Source: Calditrichaceae bacterium
GTDB lineage: Bacteria > Calditrichota > Calditrichia > RBG-13-44-9 > J075
Assembly: GCA_013360445.1 (NCBI GenBank)
Contig: JABWBP010000017.1
Location: 1 to 64,000, forward strand
Length of the DNA: 64,000 nucleotides
Direction: 5' to 3'
The notes under the pieces are model-generated. The model did no database searches and was not told the DNA's origin. It saw only the letters and a program-made list of their open reading frames with translations. The position numbers and the translations under genes are program-made. How positions within the stretch are numbered: the stretch's first letter is position 1; the number at the start of each line of letters is the position of its first letter. This document shows, in pieces, positions 17,486 to 26,912 of this stretch.

Positions 17486-19036
17486 ATGAAACGATGTGGC
17501 AGGGCGATTTTAGGGGTAGCGTTCATATTACTCTACCCCGTTCTTGCGGATGAACCGGTGGATTTGCAAATGGTCACCCGCATCAAGCAGGAAGGGTTGA
17601 ACAATTCCCAAGTGATGGAAACCCTCAGCTACCTGACCGACGTGCACGGCCCCCGGCTAACCGGCTCGCCGAATTACAAAATTGCTGCGGAGTGGTGCCG
17701 CTATCAATTGAGTGAATGGGGGTTGGAAAACGCCCGCCTGGAGAGCTGGGCGTTTGGCCGGGGCTGGTCCATCGAACGGTATTCTGCGGAGATGCTGGAG
17801 CCGTATTATATGAATATCATCGCCTATCCCAAGGCCTGGACGCCGGGAACGAACGGGGCGATGTCCGGCCAGCCGCTGGCCATCTCTCTTGAAGAGGAAG
17901 ATTTAGAACAGTACCGCGGCAAGCTGGCCGGCGCGATAGTACTGCTTGGGGAACCTCGAGACCACGAACCGCTTTTCGAAGCAGAGGCCCAACGCTATAC
18001 CGCGGAGCAATTAACCGAATTGACCGGCTATCCCGAGGAAGCAGGCCGTACCACCTCCAGCCGGCGGGAGCGATTCGCCAAATACCGGGCAGAACGCGCC
18101 AAACGCAGGGAATTGACGCGCTTTCTGGCGCAGGAAGGCGCAGCGGCGGTTTTGGAAGCCAGCCCTATCGCGCACGGAACTTTGCGGGTATTGAGCGGGG
18201 GAGCGTTCGACAATGATACGACTGCCAGTCTGCCGGCCCTGGTAATTGCCCTGGAAGCATACAACCATATTGCCCGCTTGTTGAAGAAAAATATCCCGGT
18301 CAAGTTAGAAATCAATATTCAAACCCGTTTTCATACCGAGGATTCCCTGGGATACAACGTAATTGCGGAAATTCCCGGCAGCGACGGCAAATTGAAGAAA
18401 GAAGTGGTCATGTTAGGCGCACACCTGGATTCCTGGCACGCCGGCACCGGGGCGACCGATAACGCCTCCGGCTGCGCGGTAATGATGGAAGCGGTGCGCA
18501 TCCTGAAAGCGCTCGAGGTTAACCCTCGCCGCACCATCCGTATTGCCTTGTGGGGCGGAGAGGAGCAGGGGCTGTTAGGATCGGAAGACTACGTCAAAAA
18601 GTATTTTGCCGACCCTAAAACCATGGACCTGAAGCCGGATCACGCCAACTTTTCCGCCTATTACAACCTTGATAACGGCACCGGGAAAATCCGCGGCATC
18701 TATTTGCAGGAGAGCGAGGCGGTACGGCCCATTTTTGAAGCCTGGCTGAAACCTTTCCATGATATGGGAGCGGCCACGGTTACCTTCCGCAAAACCAGGA
18801 GCACCGATCATGTATCATTCGACGCGGTGGGCCTGCCGGGATTCCAGTTTATCCAGGATCCCATCGAATATTTCTCCCGCACCTGGCATACCAACATGGA
18901 CGTGTACGACCACCTTCTGGCGGACGATTTGAAACAGATGTCGGTGATCGTGGCCGCGTTTGTGTACCATACCGCCATGCGGGATGAAAAACTGCCCCGG
19001 AAGCCGTTACCGCAAAAAACCGGCGACAGGCGGTAG
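17486..19036 (+). CDS. Exported M28-family zinc peptidase
   Basis: A 516-residue protein. The start is MKRCGRAILG at 17486, with AGGAGGA 6 nt upstream and only 1 nt after the preceding stop. A signal peptide covers about 1-20. Residues 130-250 are a PA-like insert. The M28 zinc site shows His313-x-Asp315 (GAHLDSW), bridging Asp325 (TDNASG), GGEEQGLLGS, STDHVSFD and TWHTNMD. Such enzymes are aminopeptidases or carboxypeptidases of the Q family, acting in periplasm or outside. It is the third gene of the 13742-19036 unit, which suggests peptide salvage alongside wall recycling. Confidence 0.88.
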   Translation: MKRCGRAILGVAFILLYPVLADEPVDLQMVTRIKQEGLNNSQVMETLSYLTDVHGPRLTGSPNYKIAAEWCRYQLSEWGLENARLESWAFGRGWSIERYSAEMLEPYYMNIIAYPKAWTPGTNGAMSGQPLAISLEEEDLEQYRGKLAGAIVLLGEPRDHEPLFEAEAQRYTAEQLTELTGYPEEAGRTTSSRRERFAKYRAERAKRRELTRFLAQEGAAAVLEASPIAHGTLRVLSGGAFDNDTTASLPALVIALEAYNHIARLLKKNIPVKLEINIQTRFHTEDSLGYNVIAEIPGSDGKLKKEVVMLGAHLDSWHAGTGATDNASGCAVMMEAVRILKALEVNPRRTIRIALWGGEEQGLLGSEDYVKKYFADPKTMDLKPDHANFSAYYNLDNGTGKIRGIYLQESEAVRPIFEAWLKPFHDMGAATVTFRKTRSTDHVSFDAVGLPGFQFIQDPIEYFSRTWHTNMDVYDHLLADDLKQMSVIVAAFVYHTAMRDEKLPRKPLPQKTGDRR

Positions 19037-19065
19037 TAGCAGTTTCACCGGTTTGAAGCGAAAAT

Positions 19066-19160
19066 TGGAACGCGGATGACGCGGATGAGACGGATTTTCA
19101 CGGATAAATGGGTATTATTCCTTAAAAAGTCTGCGCGAATCCGCTAATCTAAGCAGGGGA
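19066..19160. repeat. Dyad repeat, CGCGGATGACGCGGATGAG word
   Basis: The left arm is AACGCGGATGACGCGGATGA, then GACGGATTTTCACGGAT; the right arm is AAAGTCTGCGCGAATCCGCT, then AATCT. The words are complementary. It lies 30 nt after the M28 gene and directly before the VOC gene, ending at its ribosome-binding region. Confidence 0.75.
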
Positions 19161-19167
19161 TTTATAT

Positions 19168-19611
19168 ATGAAAATCGGCCATGCGCATATCAAGGTGCGG
19201 GATCTGGAACGCTCCACGGCGTTCTATGAGCGGTTCCTGGGGCTCTCGGTGCGGGAGCGCATCGAAGGCCACTTTGTCTTCATGTCCGGCACGGACATGC
19301 ATCACGAAATCGCCTTGCAGCAGGTGGGGATGGGTGCGAGAACCCCGGGGCGCTTCGAGGTGGGCCTGTTCCACGTGGCTTTCGAAGCGCCGGATAGGCC
19401 TTCCCTGGCGCGCAGTTTCAAACAACTAATCGATCATGGCATTCCGGTTGTTGCGGTGGACCACCGCATCAGTTGGGCAATTTACTTCAACGACCCGGAC
19501 GGGAACGGCCTGGAAATTTACTGTGACACCCGCCGGGAACCGGATGGAAGCGAGTTGTGGGATGGGATGGATCGCCCGCTGGTTGCGGAGCAGTTGCTGG
19601 CGTATTTGTAA
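19168..19611 (+). CDS. VOC-superfamily protein (glyoxalase/extradiol dioxygenase-like)
   Basis: A 147-residue protein with two beta-alpha-beta3 modules. His7, His69 and Glu116 (HAHIKV, FHVAFEA, NGLEIYCD) are placed as the 2-His-1-carboxylate metal triad of extradiol dioxygenases. It most resembles CatE-like or glyoxalase-like single-module enzymes. Substrate cannot be assigned. It ends 4 nt from the convergent DUF72 gene. Confidence 0.85.
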   Translation: MKIGHAHIKVRDLERSTAFYERFLGLSVRERIEGHFVFMSGTDMHHEIALQQVGMGARTPGRFEVGLFHVAFEAPDRPSLARSFKQLIDHGIPVVAVDHRISWAIYFNDPDGNGLEIYCDTRREPDGSELWDGMDRPLVAEQLLAYL

Positions 19612-19615
19612 ATCT

Positions 19616-20476
19616 TTACAAGCCCAACAATTGCCCAATCCGCTGAATCGTCAACGGCGCGGAGCCTTCGTAGTGGTTGTTGACGTTGAGATACACGTTC
19701 ACGCCGCGGGCTTGCAGGTCTTTGATCATATCCGCCACGGAGCGCAACTCATCGCCTTTGTCCTCCCAAATCCGGTTCCACTGTTCCCCGCTCTTCTCTT
19801 CGATCTCCTTGCGATCTCCCCCGTGCAGGCGGATAACCGTGGTATTCTGGATTTGATTGCGGAATTTGTTGTAAATCTCCACGATATCCGGCATGTAATA
19901 CCCCTGCAAGAACACGTGGCTCAGGTTATTGCGATCGAGGAAATCGAAGTAGGCCCGGTTCAGATACCAGGGATTGCGGATTTCCATGCCGTAGGGCCAG
20001 GAGCGGTCGCAGCGGCTGATAAAATCGCCGAAGCGTTTCTGAAATTCGTACTGCGAGGGCATTTTCTGCTTGTTGAGATATTCGAACTGGAACATCAGCA
20101 TCCCGGTTTGCGATTGCATCGGGGCAATGGAAGCGAGGAATTCGGAGAAGAGCGGTTGGGAGAGAAAATGGGGATTGTCCAGCAACGGCTCATTTTTATT
20201 TTGGCGATAAAAATGGGTGAGGGTGACGCTGTTGGGAATCTTGATCGTGAAGCGGAAATTTTGCGGCGCCGAAGCAAGGTATTCCTGAACCACCTCAGCA
20301 CGGGGCAGGCTGACCTTGTCCGCGCCAAACAGCGACCAGAACCACTGGTCGATTTCCACGCTCCGGTAATGCCGGGCATATTCTTCCAGGAAATTAATAT
20401 CCTTTTTATCGGAATATACCAGCCCGCGCCAGGACGGGTATTTCCAACTGCAAGCGCCGATATATAGTTCTGCCAT
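19616..20476 (-). CDS. DUF72 (YecE-like) protein
   Basis: A 286-residue protein with the DUF72 TIM-barrel pattern: the N-terminal YIGACSWKYPSWRGLVY, the VEIDQWFW strand, NFRFTIKIPNSVT, a central YGMEIRNPWYL, and the C-terminal VIRLHGGDR, YLNVNNHYEGSAPLTIQ. The family is widespread and structurally endonuclease IV-like, but no reaction is established. The 180-bp gap upstream shows no further feature. Confidence 0.88.
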   Translation of the reverse strand: MAELYIGACSWKYPSWRGLVYSDKKDINFLEEYARHYRSVEIDQWFWSLFGADKVSLPRAEVVQEYLASAPQNFRFTIKIPNSVTLTHFYRQNKNEPLLDNPHFLSQPLFSEFLASIAPMQSQTGMLMFQFEYLNKQKMPSQYEFQKRFGDFISRCDRSWPYGMEIRNPWYLNRAYFDFLDRNNLSHVFLQGYYMPDIVEIYNKFRNQIQNTTVIRLHGGDRKEIEEKSGEQWNRIWEDKGDELRSVADMIKDLQARGVNVYLNVNNHYEGSAPLTIQRIGQLLGL

Positions 20477-20656
20477 AATTTATCCGTGGACTATCAAATC
20501 ATCAGTGATTGTAAGGTAAACAAGTCGCACCGGACAACGGGCAGTAAGGAATACTAAGTTGATCGCAGCCTTTTCTGCCGGATCGTCGTGGGGCGCCCTG
20601 CTCCTGCCAACTGCCGCTGTCACTTATGCTTGTGTATAGAATAGAGACCGTGGGTT

Positions 20657-21211
20657 TCACCACTCCCGGGGTTTGAATTTCCTATCGTTCAACACCTTCA
20701 CTGTCTCCCCGGTCTGCCCAATTACAAAAAGCCCGTTTTTGTAAGCAAAGCGATCCGCCCCCGCTTCAATGACGATCCCCGCCACCGCCCCCAGCACTTT
20801 CCGGTCTTGATACTCCGGAAAGAACGCTTTGAAGCTCTTCAGTTTCTCCAGGTGCTCCTTGACGTCATCAACCCCTAAGGTGCTTTTCACTTCGATCAGC
20901 ATGGCGTATTCCCCGTTGATGGCCAGCACGTCGATCTCCATTTTATCCCCATTCCGTCGCGCCTTGACCCGCGGAAACACTTTATCCAATTCAATTCCCC
21001 ACTCTTTGAACAGGTTTTCCACCGCCGGCACCACCAGCCCCTCCACAAAGCGCCCCCATTTGCCGCCTAAATCGGCAACCGCTTTGGTGGCTTCGGCGAT
21101 TTTCCGGTCAGTCTCCTTCATCCGCCGGTCAGTCTCCTTCATTCGCCGGTCAGTCTCCCGGAAAAGATCCCAAATCTCCTCGATGCTTTTTTCCATTTGT
21201 TTGACGGTCAT
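20657..21211 (-). CDS. Coiled-coil PD-(D/E)XK nuclease-like protein (DUF3782-type)
   Basis: A 184-residue protein. Residues 15-45 form a heptad coiled coil made of tandem ETDRRMK units, encoded by a 21-bp direct repeat (21104-21160). The second half shows a PD-(D/E)XK fold: MEIDVLA (Asp94), then LIEVKS (Glu107-x-Lys109), followed by a helix with a conserved FPEYQD segment. Many cyanobacterial and FCB genomes carry such proteins in several copies. They resemble restriction endonuclease folds, but activity and target are unknown. Confidence 0.75.
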   Translation of the reverse strand: MTVKQMEKSIEEIWDLFRETDRRMKETDRRMKETDRKIAEATKAVADLGGKWGRFVEGLVVPAVENLFKEWGIELDKVFPRVKARRNGDKMEIDVLAINGEYAMLIEVKSTLGVDDVKEHLEKLKSFKAFFPEYQDRKVLGAVAGIVIEAGADRFAYKNGLFVIGQTGETVKVLNDRKFKPREW

Positions 21212-21326
21212 ATTTATCCCCTTCCCTCTTTATGTTGATACTTCTGGCGTTTTTGCCGAGTTTATGAGCCAATTTAAGCCCTGGTTATTGGCAATGCAAT
21301 TTTGAATTGCCGCGCCCGCTCAAAAA

Positions 21327-22721
21327 TCATAAACCCAGCTCGAAGCCCTGCCCATGCTCGGGAATGGTCACTTTCCAGCCGAACTGCTGCCGGATTTTCT
21401 CCGCCAGGGCCTGGCTGGCTTCCGGCTCCCCGTGAACCAGGAAAATGTTCTCCGGCGCCTTATTGAAGCCCATCAGCCAGGCTAACAATTCGTTGTAATC
21501 CGCGTGCCCGGAAAATCCGGAGATGCTCTCCACTTTGGCGTTGACCGGTACGTATTGCCCGTGAATTTTAACCGTCGGGCTTCCTTCCAAAAGCGCCCTT
21601 CCCCGGGTGCCTTCGGCCTGAAAACCGATAAAAAGAATGGTGTTTTGCGGATGGGGCAGCCGCTGCGCCAGGTGGTGAAGAATCCGCCCCCCCGTAGCCA
21701 TGCCGCTGGAGGAAATAATGATCGCCCGGCTCCCGATCTGGTTGATCGCTTTGGATTCAGCCTGGGATTTACAAATGTGCAGCCGCTGCGGGCGGAACAG
21801 TTTTTTCCCTTCTAACACCTGCACCCGGCTGGTCAAATCCAGATCCGCCAGGCGCTGCTCGAATATTTTAGTGGCGTCGATGGCCATGGGGGAATCAATA
21901 TAGATGGGAAGCGGGGGAATCTGCCCCTGTTCTTCCAATTCCCGGATCACGTACAGCAGCGTCTGCGTTCGTCCCACCGCAAAAGAAGGGATCACCAGCA
22001 CTCCTCCGCGCTCCACGCTCTCGTTGATCACTCGCACGAAATCCTGGTAAGGCACAAAATTGTCGTGGCGGCGATTACCGTACGTAGATTCCAATATTAG
22101 GTAATCTACGTTGAAGGCCTGCACCGGGTCGCGCAGCAGCGGGCGTTCCGGGCGCCCGATATCGCCGCTGAAAACGATCCGGCGTTCCTTCTTTCCGTTC
22201 GTGAGTTTGATATCGACAAACGCAGAGCCCAGGATGTGCCCGGCGTCTTTAAATTTGACGCGCAGCCCTTCATCCAGGAACAAATCTTCCCCATAGTAAA
22301 CCGGGGAGAAAAATGCCAGGGCATTGTTGGCATCTTCAACCGTATAAAGAGGCAGAGCGGGTTTGTGTTTGGAAAATCCTTTCTTGTTGGCCCAGGCGGC
22401 GTCTTCTTCTTGCAGGTGGGCGCTGTCGCGCAGGAGAATTTCGCACAGATCGTAGGTGGGATAAGTGCAATGAATGCGCCCGGCAAACCCGTCGCGGCAA
22501 AAGCGCGGGATATAGCCGGAATGGTCGATGTGTGCGTGTGTCAACAACAGCCCGTCAATAGTCTCCGGCGGAACCGGGAAGGGGTCCCAGTTCTTCAGGC
22601 GATTCTGCTTGGTTCCCTGGAATAGCCCGCAGTCGATCAGCAGTTTTTTTCCGTTTAATTCCAACAAATGCCGCGAGCCGGTTACGGTTCCGGTAGCGCC
22701 CCAAAAGGTCAACCTGGCCAT
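21327..22721 (-). CDS. MBL-fold/beta-CASP RNA-processing nuclease
   Basis: A 464-residue CPSF73/Ysh1-like protein. The metallo-beta-lactamase motif is His62-x-His64-x-Asp66-His67 (THAHIDH). Further ligands lie in KDAGHILGSA and FSGDIG. The beta-CASP domain follows (about 205-370, with LESTYGNR at its entry), then an RMMBL C-terminal domain with GFSGHADYNELL and LVHGEPEAS. It probably processes RNA as an endo- or 5'-exonuclease. Length matches the family. A single gene flanked by short gaps. Confidence 0.9.
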   Translation of the reverse strand: MARLTFWGATGTVTGSRHLLELNGKKLLIDCGLFQGTKQNRLKNWDPFPVPPETIDGLLLTHAHIDHSGYIPRFCRDGFAGRIHCTYPTYDLCEILLRDSAHLQEEDAAWANKKGFSKHKPALPLYTVEDANNALAFFSPVYYGEDLFLDEGLRVKFKDAGHILGSAFVDIKLTNGKKERRIVFSGDIGRPERPLLRDPVQAFNVDYLILESTYGNRRHDNFVPYQDFVRVINESVERGGVLVIPSFAVGRTQTLLYVIRELEEQGQIPPLPIYIDSPMAIDATKIFEQRLADLDLTSRVQVLEGKKLFRPQRLHICKSQAESKAINQIGSRAIIISSSGMATGGRILHHLAQRLPHPQNTILFIGFQAEGTRGRALLEGSPTVKIHGQYVPVNAKVESISGFSGHADYNELLAWLMGFNKAPENIFLVHGEPEASQALAEKIRQQFGWKVTIPEHGQGFELGL

Positions 22722-22881
22722 ATCATAGCCTCCGGTGTTTTCTAAAACAGAGGTTAATTTTTCGATTACTTACTGCTTCATCGCTCAAAAACTAACTGAA
22801 TTGGGGGAATAAATCAAACTAATTTTTCGGGAGTATCGCTCTTGGGGCTTTACCAATTAATGCCGACCGGAGGAAGCGATT

Positions 22882-23853
22882 TCAAACTGCCGATGGGGGA
22901 TTGGTTCCAGGGTTGCTATTTCGGGGGGATAAATGAATCCGGGTCACTCGCAAAATGCTGCCGAAAAGAATGGCTACCCCGGTCCACTGAACCAGGTTCA
23001 GAAGATTGCCGCGCACGAAATATTCCAGCACCACGGCGGTGAGGGGAAAGGATAATTCACAAATGGTGGCCACAGAGGCGCTGATCCGTTTCAGCCCATA
23101 ATAATAAAGGAAAATGGCCGGGCCGCCGGTGGAAAAAGCGATCAGCAGAAAAATCAAGGCCTGTTTCGGGCTGACCTGGGAAATTGCCGGTATATGCCCG
23201 AGTAGCAGCACCAGCAAGAGCATTAGTATTGCGGTGAGGGCAAAGCGCAGGTAAGTGCCTAATTCAAATCCCACGTTTTTCAGGGCGCGCTTGCTCAACA
23301 CCGTGGAAGAACCGAACGCTGCCGCCGCTATCAGCGCGAACAACGCCGCCGCCGGCGTCTTATCCCCGGTTTTGAGGGTAGGCAGGCTCCCGCCAAAGGT
23401 CATCAGGTAAGCGCCGAAGATCGCCAGGGCAGCCCAGAAGAAGAATGCTTTCGGAAGCCGTTCTTTCAGCAATAGCGCCGCAAAAACAATCGCCCACACG
23501 GGCTGTAATTTTTGAATGAAGATGACGATGGAGAGGTTTACGAAATTGACGTAGAAAAACGCCCGGGTGATGGCCATGGTTCCGATCGCTCCCCCGAAAA
23601 CGGCCACGCCTAAAAAAGCCAGCCAATCGCGGTATTCCAGCACTTTGAGCTGCGAAAACCGTTTCAGAAAAAAAGACGTCAACAGCACTGCCACGATGGA
23701 CGTTTCGATGAACACCACCAGCGGCACCGGCAGGTTGTAGAGGGAGGGGCGCAGAACAATTCCATCCACTCCCCACAAACTGGCGCCCAAAATGACGAAA
23801 AAAGGGGCCAGTCTGCTCATGGTTAAGCGGGTCTCGTCTTGAAGCTCTTTCAT
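22882..23853 (-). CDS. EamA/DMT-family transporter
   Basis: A protein of about 323 residues with ten predicted transmembrane helices in two EamA repeats (about 1-140 and 155-300); it starts with a short polar stretch before RLAPFFVILGASLWGVDG. The start at 23853 (MKELQDE) is my choice; ATG at MSRLAPF or an upstream TTG are alternatives. Such inner-membrane proteins export metabolites or amino acids. The substrate cannot be inferred. Confidence 0.85.
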   Translation of the reverse strand: MKELQDETRLTMSRLAPFFVILGASLWGVDGIVLRPSLYNLPVPLVVFIETSIVAVLLTSFFLKRFSQLKVLEYRDWLAFLGVAVFGGAIGTMAITRAFFYVNFVNLSIVIFIQKLQPVWAIVFAALLLKERLPKAFFFWAALAIFGAYLMTFGGSLPTLKTGDKTPAAALFALIAAAAFGSSTVLSKRALKNVGFELGTYLRFALTAILMLLLVLLLGHIPAISQVSPKQALIFLLIAFSTGGPAIFLYYYGLKRISASVATICELSFPLTAVVLEYFVRGNLLNLVQWTGVAILFGSILRVTRIHLSPRNSNPGTNPPSAV

Positions 23854-23901
23854 CCGTCGGATTCCCCTGAAATTTATCCTCAACTCTTCGCGAAGAAATC
23901 A

Positions 23902-24075
23902 ATATAACTGATGTTACCCATTTTGCCACAGAGACACAAAAATCGCAGAGTTTACACCAAGATTTTCAGTGTTTTTACTTCTCAGCGTAGTCTTAGAATC
24001 AATAAACACTTGATTTTCTCTGTGCCCTCTGTGATTCTGTGGCAAATTTTTTGACCTGCGTAACATCAGAATATA
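23902..24075. repeat. Nested dyad repeats in the EamA/E1 intergenic region
   Basis: Outer arms: ATATAACTGATGTTAC (23902-23917) and GTAACATCAGAATAT (24060-24074). Inner arms: TTTGCCACAGAGACACAAAA (from 23922) and the complementary CTCTGTGATTCTGTGGCAAA (to about 24047). The inner pair belongs to the CCACAGAG family seen at 1-140. One dyad thus sits in the loop of another. The whole 379-bp gap holds this and the promoter that follows. Confidence 0.75.
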
Positions 24076-24146
24076 AGCAAAAATCGCCAAATCAAATTAA
24101 GCCAAATAAATTTTAGGCGGGGGCTTTCCGGCTTCGCTTGTTTCTC

Positions 24147-24175
24147 TTGACACTTTAGCGCAAGGGGTCTATATT
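24147..24175 (+). promoter_or_regulatory. Sigma-70 promoter of the E1 gene
   Basis: A perfect -35 box TTGACA (24147-24152), a 17-nt spacer and -10 TATATT (24170-24175). The coding start is 58 nt downstream. Confidence 0.8.
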
Positions 24176-24232
24176 GTCAACCCTTTTGAAGAGGAATTAC
24201 AAAGACGATCAAAATCATTAAAAAGGGAAAAA

Positions 24233-26311
24233 ATGAGTTCTCAAAACATAAATCCTGATTTCGACTGGCAGCGGATCGCCCGGCTGGTCTTCGCCTCCCG
24301 GGCGATGGACGACATCGAAGAGCAAGAATTAGTTCCCCACAAAAAAGTGCTCTACCAATTTTCCGCCCGCGGGCACGAGCTTGCCCAAATTCTCTTGGGA
24401 TCGTTGCTTACCCACCCCCACGATGGGGTGGGCGCGTATTACCGTTCCCGTCCCTTGCTGCTCAGCCTGGGGCTGGATTTTGAAGACGCCCTGGCCGCGC
24501 CGATGGGGACATCCGGGGGGTACAGCAACGGGCGGGACATCGGGGTGGTCTGCAACCTGCCCTCTAAAGGCGGGGCGACGGTTTTGCCCATGGCCGGCGA
24601 CGTGGGTTCCCAATACACGCCCACGGCCGGTTGGGCGCAGGCGCTCGAATACCGGCGCACGGTTTTGAAAGAGAAAAAGTATGAAGGGGCCATCGGCGTG
24701 GTGTTAGGAGGGGAAGGCTCCGCGGCGACCAACGGGTTCTGGTCCTCTTTTACCATCGCCACTACCCTGCAACTGCCGGTATTGTTTTACATCGAGGACA
24801 ACGGCTACGCCATCTCGGTGCCGGCGGATAAGCAGACCCCCGGCGGGAATATCGCCCGAAATCTTGCCTCGTTTGCCAATCTTCATATCCTGGAAGGCGA
24901 CGGCAGCGACCCCGCCGAAGCCGCGGCGCGCATCAAGCAAGCGGTCGATCACGTGCGGGCGCGCAAGGGCACGGCGCTGTTGCGCCTGACCCTGCCGCGC
25001 CTCTCCGGCCACTCCGGGCAGGATACCCAGGCGTACAAACCGGTGGAATTCATCGAGCAGGAAAAAGCCAACGATCCCCTTAAAAAACTTCACGATTACC
25101 TGGTTCCCGGGCTTTTTTCGGACAATGAATGGGAAAATCTGGAAAAATCTACCTACGATGAAGTTCGGGAAGCCGTGGAGGCGGCCCTGAACCGCCCCGG
25201 ACCGGAGAGCGATACGGCGCGCCGCTACGTTTTTGCGGAAATGCGCCCGGACGGCTCCCCGGACCTCCAAATCATGGGCGGGCTGGCCGCGGAGGGACAC
25301 CAATTTCCCCAACCCGGGCAGGTCCCGGAGCCGGAGCACACCCGGATCAACATGCTTACCGCCATTCGCCGTACCCTGGAAGCGGAAATGGCCCTGAATC
25401 CCAAAATGCTGATTTTCGGGGAAGACGTCGGGCCCAAGGGCGGGGTTCACGCCGCCACCATGGGCTTGCAGGAGAAATTCGGCGAGGAGCGGGTATTCGA
25501 TACCAGCCTCTCGGAAGAGGGCATCATCGGGCGGGCGGTGGGAATGGCGATTGCCGGGCTGCTGCCGGTGCCGGAAATCCAGTTCCGCAAGTACGCCGAC
25601 CCGGCCACGGAACAATTGGATAACTGCGGCACCATCCGCTGGCGTACCAACAATCATTTTGCAGCGCCCATGGTGGTACGCATGCCCGGCGGGTTTGCCA
25701 AATGCGGCGATCCCTGGCACAGCGAGTGCAATGAAGTGATGTGGGCGCACGGGATCGGCTGGCAGGTGGCGTTCCCTTCCAACGCGGAAGACGCCGCGGG
25801 ATTGCTCCGCGCGGCCTTGCGGAATAACAATCCCACCATTTTTTTCGAGCACCGCCATCTGTTAGACGCGGTGTGGGCGCGCCGCCCTTACCCGGGAGAC
25901 CGCTTCGTGATCCCGTTCGGCAAAGCGAAAATCACTCAACCCGGCGAGGAGTTGACCGTGGCAACCTGGGGCGCAATGGTGGAGCGCTGCGAGTTAGCCG
26001 CAAAAGCGGTCGGCCTGGGAGCGGAGATTATCGACCTGCGAACCATTTCGCCCTGGGACAAAGCCGCGGTGCTGGCCTCGGTCAAGAAAACCCGCCGCTG
26101 CCTGATCGTTCACGAGGATAACATCACCGCCGGCTTTGGGGCGGAAATCGCCGCCGTGGTGGCCAAAGAAGCATTTTTCCACCTGGAGGCCCCGGTGGAG
26201 CGGCTGGCCACGCCGGATCTGCCCATCCCCTACAACGTGCCGCTGATGGATGAAGTGATTCCAAGTGTGGAGAAAATTGCCGATAAAATGGTGGAGATGG
26301 TAGAAGCGTGA
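24233..26311 (+). CDS. Thiamine-diphosphate-dependent 2-oxoacid dehydrogenase E1, fused alpha and beta subunits
   Basis: A 692-residue fusion. Residues 1-320 are the E1 alpha part with the ThDP/Mg motif Gly160-Glu-Gly162 to Asn190 (GGEGS to IEDN). Residues 370-692 are the beta part: NMLTAIRRTLEAEM, IFGEDVGPKGG, FDTSLSEEGIIG and EIQFRKYADPA. The product would be acyl transfer to the lipoyl group of an E2, as in branched-chain or pyruvate dehydrogenase. E2 and E3 are not in the window. Fused E1 proteins are known in Bacteroidota. GEG instead of GDG is a mild variant. Substrate not decided by sequence. Confidence 0.88.
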   Translation: MSSQNINPDFDWQRIARLVFASRAMDDIEEQELVPHKKVLYQFSARGHELAQILLGSLLTHPHDGVGAYYRSRPLLLSLGLDFEDALAAPMGTSGGYSNGRDIGVVCNLPSKGGATVLPMAGDVGSQYTPTAGWAQALEYRRTVLKEKKYEGAIGVVLGGEGSAATNGFWSSFTIATTLQLPVLFYIEDNGYAISVPADKQTPGGNIARNLASFANLHILEGDGSDPAEAAARIKQAVDHVRARKGTALLRLTLPRLSGHSGQDTQAYKPVEFIEQEKANDPLKKLHDYLVPGLFSDNEWENLEKSTYDEVREAVEAALNRPGPESDTARRYVFAEMRPDGSPDLQIMGGLAAEGHQFPQPGQVPEPEHTRINMLTAIRRTLEAEMALNPKMLIFGEDVGPKGGVHAATMGLQEKFGEERVFDTSLSEEGIIGRAVGMAIAGLLPVPEIQFRKYADPATEQLDNCGTIRWRTNNHFAAPMVVRMPGGFAKCGDPWHSECNEVMWAHGIGWQVAFPSNAEDAAGLLRAALRNNNPTIFFEHRHLLDAVWARRPYPGDRFVIPFGKAKITQPGEELTVATWGAMVERCELAAKAVGLGAEIIDLRTISPWDKAAVLASVKKTRRCLIVHEDNITAGFGAEIAAVVAKEAFFHLEAPVERLATPDLPIPYNVPLMDEVIPSVEKIADKMVEMVEA

Positions 26312-26315
26312 GAAG

Positions 26316-26366
26316 TTAGGGTATAGGGTGTGGGAGCAGTTTCCCTTATACCCTATTCCTCATCCC
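26316..26366. repeat. Dyad repeat, TTAGGGTATAGGG / CCCTATACC word
   Basis: AGTTAGGGTATAGGGTGTGG is followed by TTTCCCTTATACCCTATTCC. It starts at the E1 stop and ends in the second sufU gene, whose TAG stop (26353-26355) is formed by the repeat word on the other strand. Confidence 0.7.
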
Positions 26367-26781
26367 CCTGCCCTATCGCCTCCTCCAGGGCCTGCCAGCA
26401 CAGCAGCACGCACTTGATCCGCACCGGGTGTTCGAGTACTCCTCTTAGCGCGGAAAATTCGCCGTAGCGCTCCAACTCTTTGGGCGGGAATTCTCCCCGG
26501 AGAACACCGTTGACGTGCGCAATCATTTTCTGAACCGCTTCGAGGCTCTTCCCCTTCGCCAGCTCCGTCATCATCGAAGCGGAGGCAATGCTGAGCGCGC
26601 AGCCCCGGGCGGTAAACCTGATCTCCCCTACCCGGTTTTGAGCATCAACCCGGAGCATCACCTTCACCTCGTCGCCGCAGACCGGATTGTTGCACTCCCC
26701 GCTGCGGCGCTCGCCGGGTAATTCGCCGAAGTTGCGGGGATTCTTAAAATGTTCTAAAATAAGTTTCTGGTAAATATCCAT
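26353..26781 (-). CDS. SufU/IscU-type Fe-S scaffold, second copy
   Basis: A 142-residue NifU-N/SufU protein with the three scaffold cysteines Cys35 (NPVCGDE), Cys61 (GCALSIAS) and Cys124 (RIKCVLLCW), plus Asp37. In SufU, zinc at this site accepts sulphur from SufS; in IscU it builds the cluster. It is the last gene of the SUF region and a paralogue of the copy at 28729-29181, with about 30-40 percent visible identity. It is separated from the core operon by repeats and a terminator, so it may have its own expression and a specialised role. Its TAG stop lies in a repeat. Confidence 0.88.
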   Translation of the reverse strand: MDIYQKLILEHFKNPRNFGELPGERRSGECNNPVCGDEVKVMLRVDAQNRVGEIRFTARGCALSIASASMMTELAKGKSLEAVQKMIAHVNGVLRGEFPPKELERYGEFSALRGVLEHPVRIKCVLLCWQALEEAIGQGDEE

Positions 26782-26795
26782 GGCGATGGGGGGGG

Positions 26796-26912
26796 TCGGA
26801 TTTAGGATTGCGGATTGAAGGCGCGGAAAGCAAAGGGCATAGAGAAAATAACTTCAAGCTCCTTTCGCTTGCTCTCTACACACTATGCGCTATGCCCTAT
26901 GCGCCCTATTCC
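26796..26912. repeat. Repeat cluster GGATTGCGGATTG and GGGCATAG/CTATGCGC
   Basis: GGATTTAGGATTGCGGATTG (about 26798-26817) is followed by AAAGGGCATAGAG and, on the right, CACTATGCGCTATGCCCTAT, GCGCCCTATTCC. The TAG stop of the Rieske gene (26906-26908) is inside the right arm. Confidence 0.7.

Noticed and set aside
19436-20467. 343-codon plus-strand frame
   Set aside because: Antisense to the DUF72 gene and overlaps the end of the VOC gene; no motif or ribosome site.
24704-25858. 384-codon minus-strand frame
   Set aside because: Antisense shadow of the E1 fusion gene.
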